This document shows positions 40,701 through 46,700 of a stretch of 64,000 nt of DNA, in pieces. A program made the translations under genes and the position numbers. The notes under the pieces are model-generated. The model was given only the letters and a program-made list of their open reading frames with translations. It searched no databases and was not told the DNA's origin. The stretch's first letter is position 1. Every line of letters begins with the position of its first letter. This stretch comes from Nostoc sp. UHCC 0702 (GTDB lineage Bacteria; Cyanobacteriota; Cyanobacteriia; Cyanobacteriales; Nostocaceae). The stretch lies in contig CP071065.1 in NCBI GenBank assembly GCA_017164015.1, positions 3,635,918-3,699,917 of the forward strand, in the 5' to 3' direction.

Positions 40701-43700
40701 GTAAACTTTCTCCATCAGAAATTGCAGTATAAAACTCAAACAAGTCTTTCAAAACCAACGGTAACGACCAACCATCAAGCAATATATGGTGATGACACCA
40801 AACAAACTCATAAGTATGATCATCCAATTGGAACAGATATAGCCGCATCAATGGCGCTTGCGACAATTGTAAACCCTGTTGTCGCTGTTGAGTTAGGAAA
40901 GTCTCTAATTGCGCTTGCTGCTCAACACTAGATAACTCTCGCCAATCTACAATCTCGACACTCACTGCTACTTGTCGATACACCACTTGCACAGGCTGGC
41001 TCAAAGACTCCCACTCCATAGCCGTGCGGAAAATGGAATGTCTTGATACCACCTGTTGCCAAGCAGTTGAAAAAGCTTCTACATTTAGGTTCCCTGTAAA
41101 AGTGCAAGTTATCTGCTCAAAATATACCCCCGAATCTGGAGCATACAAACTTTCAAACAGCATCCCTTCTTGCATCGGTGATAAGGGATAAATATCCTCA
41201 ATGTTTTGCCAAGACTTTTTACCCAGTTGTTCAGATAATGCCAGTCTTGCCAAGACTAAATCGAGTTCTGTTTGGTTAAGTAGTATTAATGGGAAATCTG
41301 TTGGCGTATAACCAATATTTTCTGGTTCTAAACAATGAGTAATTACAGTTCGCAACTCACAAATAAATTCAGTAGCCAGATTCTCAATGGTTGTCTTTTT
41401 ATGGATATTGCTACTGTATGTCCAATGTATTTCTAGCCGTTCATCATTGATGATCGCATTAATGTCTAGTAGATTAGAACGCTGACCTTCTAAACTTTGG
41501 CTTTGTCCACTAGACTCACTAGCGGGCGATATCAAAGACGATGTATTCAGAACTTGAGTAAATTGACCCAAATAATTAAAGCTAATCTCTGCTACTGGAA
41601 TTGTCGCTAGTTGAGCAGTTATTTCTGCATCGCAACTGAGATAGCGCAATAACCCGTAGCCAATGCCTTTGTTGGGTATTGCACGTAATTGTTCTTTGAC
41701 TGATTTTAAAACATTGCCAAGATTCTCTGTAACTGGCAGTTGTACAAGCACTGGGAAAATCGTTGTAAACCAACCGACGGTGCGTGATATATCTACACCA
41801 TCAATAATGTCTTGGCGCCCATGACCTTCTAAGTTAAATAGCAGAGATTTCGAGTTAGTCCATTTGCTCAAAACCAGTACTAAGGCAGTTAATAATACAT
41901 CGTTTATTTGAGTTTTATAAGCTTTGGGTACATCTTGTAATAGCCAATTAGTTTCGGTGGAGTTTAACTCCACTGAGACTGCATTGGTGGATGCAACCGT
42001 GTTTACTCCATCTGCATAATCTACTGGGATGGAAGTAACAGAAGATTCAGATGCACTCAACCAATAAGCCAGTTCTGATTTGAAGGTATCTGAAGAAGTT
42101 GCATATCCATTTAGTTTTTGCGCCCAATCTTTGAAAGCGGTGGTTTTAGCTGGTAGTTGAATGGCTTGACCACTAATTAGTTGTTCGTACCCTGTGCTTA
42201 GATCTTCTAACAATATCCGCCAAGACACACCATCTACTACTAAGTGGTGAATGATTATCAGTAACCGCGCCTTTTTGTCACTACCTAACCGGAATAATGC
42301 CACTTGTACCAGATTTGATGATAAGTTCAAACTCGCTTGTAAGTCATTGGCAGTGCTTTCTATAGTCTCTTGTTGCTGACTTTCTGTTAATGTCGATAAG
42401 TCGAAATAGTTGATTGCTTTTATTTGAGTTGGTGCGGCAATTTCAGCAAGCCAATGAGATTCTGTTTGTGTAAACGAAGAGCGCAGAGCATCGTGATGAA
42501 CAAGCAATTGCGCCCAGACTTGCTCTAATATCTCTAGCTTGATGTCCGATGGAACTGAGAGAATAAATGCTTGATTGAAGTGGTGTTTTTCTGGTAATTC
42601 TTGCTCAAAAAACCACTGTTGTATTGGTGTTAGTGGTGAGCTTCCTGTAACTAATCCTTGTTCTATTTCTAGTACTTTTGTTGTGCCTGCTACTAGTGCT
42701 AATTCTGCTATTGTTTGATTGGCAAATAGTTGTTTGAGTGTCAGTTCTATGCCGGCAAGTTTTGCTTTGGCGATGATTTGAATGCTGAGGATGGAATCTC
42801 CTCCGAGTTCAAAGAAGTTGTCATGTATGCCTACTGTTTTTACTCTCAGCACTTGTGCCCAAATTTCTACCAATTTGGTTTCTACTGGGGTGCGCGGTGC
42901 GACTACATCAACTTCTACTAGAGTGCGCTCTGCTGGTGCTGGTAGGGCGCGACGGTCTATTTTGCCGTTGGGGGTCAGTGGTAGGCACTCCAAGATCACT
43001 ATTGCACTTGGTATCATGTACTCTGGTAGCTTGGTTTTCAGGAAGCTACGCAGTTCTTGATTTGTCGGTGTACTTCGACTTACCTCAGTATAAGTCACTT
43101 GTGAGTGCGGTACGATGTAGGCTACTAGCCGTTTATTTCCAGGAATGTCAGATCGAGCTATGACTACACATGATGCAATCAGTTCATGTTGACTCAGTGC
43201 TGCTTCGATTTCACCGAGTTCTATGCGGAATCCCCGGATTTTTACTTGGTTATCTCTCCTGCCTAGGTATTCTATGTTGCCATCTGATAAGTAACGTGCC
43301 AAGTCCCCTGTTTTATATAATTTGGAATTAGGATTTGTGTCAAGCGATTTGTTAAAGGGGTTGGGGATAAATTTCTCAACTGTTAACTCGCTTCGGTTGA
43401 GGTAGCCTCTTGCTAACCCAACGCCTGCAATGTGCAATTCTCCTGGTACACCTACAGGCACTGGTTGTAAGTTTTGGTCTAGGATGTATAAAAGCGTGTT
43501 GTCTATTGGGCGACCAATACTTGGTGATATCTGCTGCTGATTAGCAACTACTACCCCAGAAGTTGTGACTACAGTATTCTCTGTTGGCCCATAATTATTC
43601 ACTACTTCAAATGGCACTGACACTGATGCATACTGTTGAAGCTTATCCCCTCCAATCAGCATGTAACGTAAAGCTAAATTTTCCCAATTCCATTTTAATG

Positions 43701-46700
43701 ACAATAACTCCTGTGCTACTGGTGTTGGCACAAAAGTCACGGTTATCTGCTGTGATATTAACCAGTCTCGTAGATTTACTGGTGAGGTCACTAGTTCAGA
43801 TTTCACTAAGTAGATACTTGCTCCTGCTGTCAGGTAAGGCCATAATTCCCATACTGCTGCATCAAATCCTGTTCCTGCTAGTTGGGTGGCTTTGTCAAAA
43901 CAAGTTATTTTAAAAGTACGCTGATGCCAATTGACTAAGTTTAACAATGCTTCGTAGGCTATCAGCACTCCCTTGGGTTGACCTGTTGAACCGCTGGTGT
44001 AAATCACATAAGCATAGTTACTTGCTTGGACAACAGTGTCAGGATTTTCCTGACTCAATTGACTAATTAACTGCCAGTTGCTATCTAAACAAACTATTTG
44101 TGCTGTATGCTTTTGTAATTTCTCTACTAGATGCTGTTGGGTGACTAATACTTTTACACTAGCATCTTCTAACATGAATGAGAGGCGTTCAGTCGGATAT
44201 TCTGGGTCAAGGGGCACATAGGCACCACCCGCCTTGAGAATGCCCAACAGTCCCACAAGCATTTCAATGGAGCGTTCTACACATATGCCCACCAGCACAT
44301 CGGCTCCCACACCCAATGACTGCAAGTAATGGGCTAACTGGTTGGCACGAGAATTCAACTCGCCGTAAGTTAGTTGTTGGTTTTCATACACCACTGCCAC
44401 AGCGTTGGGGTTACGCTGAACCTGTTCTTCAAATAACTGATGGATACACTTATCCTGGGGATATTCTACTCGTGTATCATTCCACTCTACTAATAACTGG
44501 CGTTTCTCTGATGGTGTCAATAATGGCAATTGGGAAATTTTTTCTTGGGGATTGGTCACTATTGCCTCTAGCAGTGTGACGAAATGATTCGTCATCCGCT
44601 CAATTGTACTTGCATCAAACAAGTCACTGTTATACTCCCACCCTGCCACTAGTCCTGTGGCTGTATTCTCCATTGTCAAGGTTAAATCAAACCTTGCTGT
44701 GGCGGTTTCTATTGGCAATAAACTCGCCTCTAATCCGGTCAACTCTACACTAGATATGGGTGCATTCTGCAAGGCAAACATCACCTGGAACAATGGTGTA
44801 TGACTCAGGTCTCTTTCTGGCTGCAATGCTTCCACTAACATTTCAAATGGTAAATCTTGATGAGCATATGCATCCATTGCCATTGACCGTATCCGCAACA
44901 GTAATTCATTGAAGCTGGGTTCTCCTGAGAGATCTGTACGCATCACTAATGTGTTGACAAAAAAGCCTATCAACCCTTCTATTTCACTGCGATGGCGGTT
45001 GGCGATGGGAGACCCCACCAAAATATCTAATTGTCCTGTGTAGCGGTACAGTAATGTGTTGAATCCTGCCAACAGCGTCATGAAGAGAGTACAACCTTGC
45101 TGCTGACTGAGTTTTTCCAATCTATTAGTTAACTCTAAGGACAGTGCAAAATCAATATATGCTCCTGTGAAGCTTTGCACTGCTGGTCTTGGTCTAGTGG
45201 GTAATGGCAAGAATGTTGGTGCGCTTTGCAGTTGCTGTTGCCAGTAATTCAATTGGCTTTGTAGTACTTCCCCTACTAACCAATTTCGCTGCCATATGGC
45301 GAAATCTGCATACTGTATCGGCAGTGGTGCTAATGGTGAGGGTTGACAATTAGCATAAGCATTGTACAGTGCTGCCAGTTCTTCACCAAAAACACCTATT
45401 GACCAGCCATCGCTGACAATATGGTGCATACACACGATTAACACGTGTTCTGTTTGTGACAGTACTAGTAATGTTACTCGAACTAAGGCTTCTGTTGCTA
45501 AGTCAAATGCTTCAATTGCTTGTTGTTGTACTAATTGCTGAGCTGCTATTTCTTGTTCGCTTAAGGCTAAATGTTGTAAGTCAACAATTTTAACTGTCCA
45601 ATTTGTTGTTGTGTGAATGATTTGTGAAGCTTTTCCATCTACTGCGATGAAGTTGGTGCGTAATGCTTCGTGGCGATGAATAATTTCTATTAAACTTTGT
45701 TCTATGGCTGCAATATTCAGATTTCCTTGCAAACGCAAAGCAAAAGGAATATTGTATGAGGCACTGTTCGGCTCTAACTGATCTATAAACCATAGGCGCT
45801 GTTGTGCAAATGACAGGGGTAGTTCTGCATTCTCTGCCCGCCTTAATATCGGTGCTACGGAAAGTTCTTGGTTTTGTTGCTGTAGCTGCTGTATTGATTG
45901 CGCTAATTCGGCTACTGTTGCTTTGGTCAATAAGCTACGCAATGGTAGTTCTACTTTGAAAAGAGTGCGGATGCGGGATACCACTTGCGTTGCTAGTAGC
46001 GAGTGTCCCCCAAGTTCATAGAAATTATCATGGATACCTACAAGCTCTACAGAAAGCACTTGTGCCCATATTTGTGCCAGTATTTCTTCGCTGGGGCTAC
46101 GTGGGGCGACATATTTGTCTATTAGTTCGCTATGTATATCTGGTACTGGTAAAGCTCGACGGTCTACTTTGCCACTAGGAGTTAGTGGTAAGGACTCCAA
46201 GAATACAAAAGCATTTGGCACCATGTACTCTGGTAGCTTTTCTTTGAGGAAGCTACGCAGTTCACTAATTGTAGCTGTCACCTCTTTTTGCGGTACGATG
46301 TAGGCTACTAGGCGCTTATCCCCAGCAGTATCTTCGCGAACAATCAGACAAGATGCTTGCACATGTTCATGTTGACTCAGTACTGCTTCGATTTCGCCGA
46401 GTTCTATGCGGAATCCCCGGATTTTTACTTGGTTATCAATGCGCCCCAGGTATTCGATGTTGCCATCCTGCAAATAACGTGCCAAGTCACCTGTCTTATA
46501 TAATTTTGAATTGGGGCTTGCCAGTTGTGAATTCTTAAAGGGGTTGGGGATGAATTTTTCAACTGTTAACTCACTTCGGTTGAGGTAGCCTCTTGCTAAT
46601 CCCGCACCGCTAATGTGCAGTTCTCCTGGCACACCTACTGGTACTGGTTGCAGATACTCGTCTAAGATGTAAATCTGCGTGTTGGAAATTGGTCGCCCAA

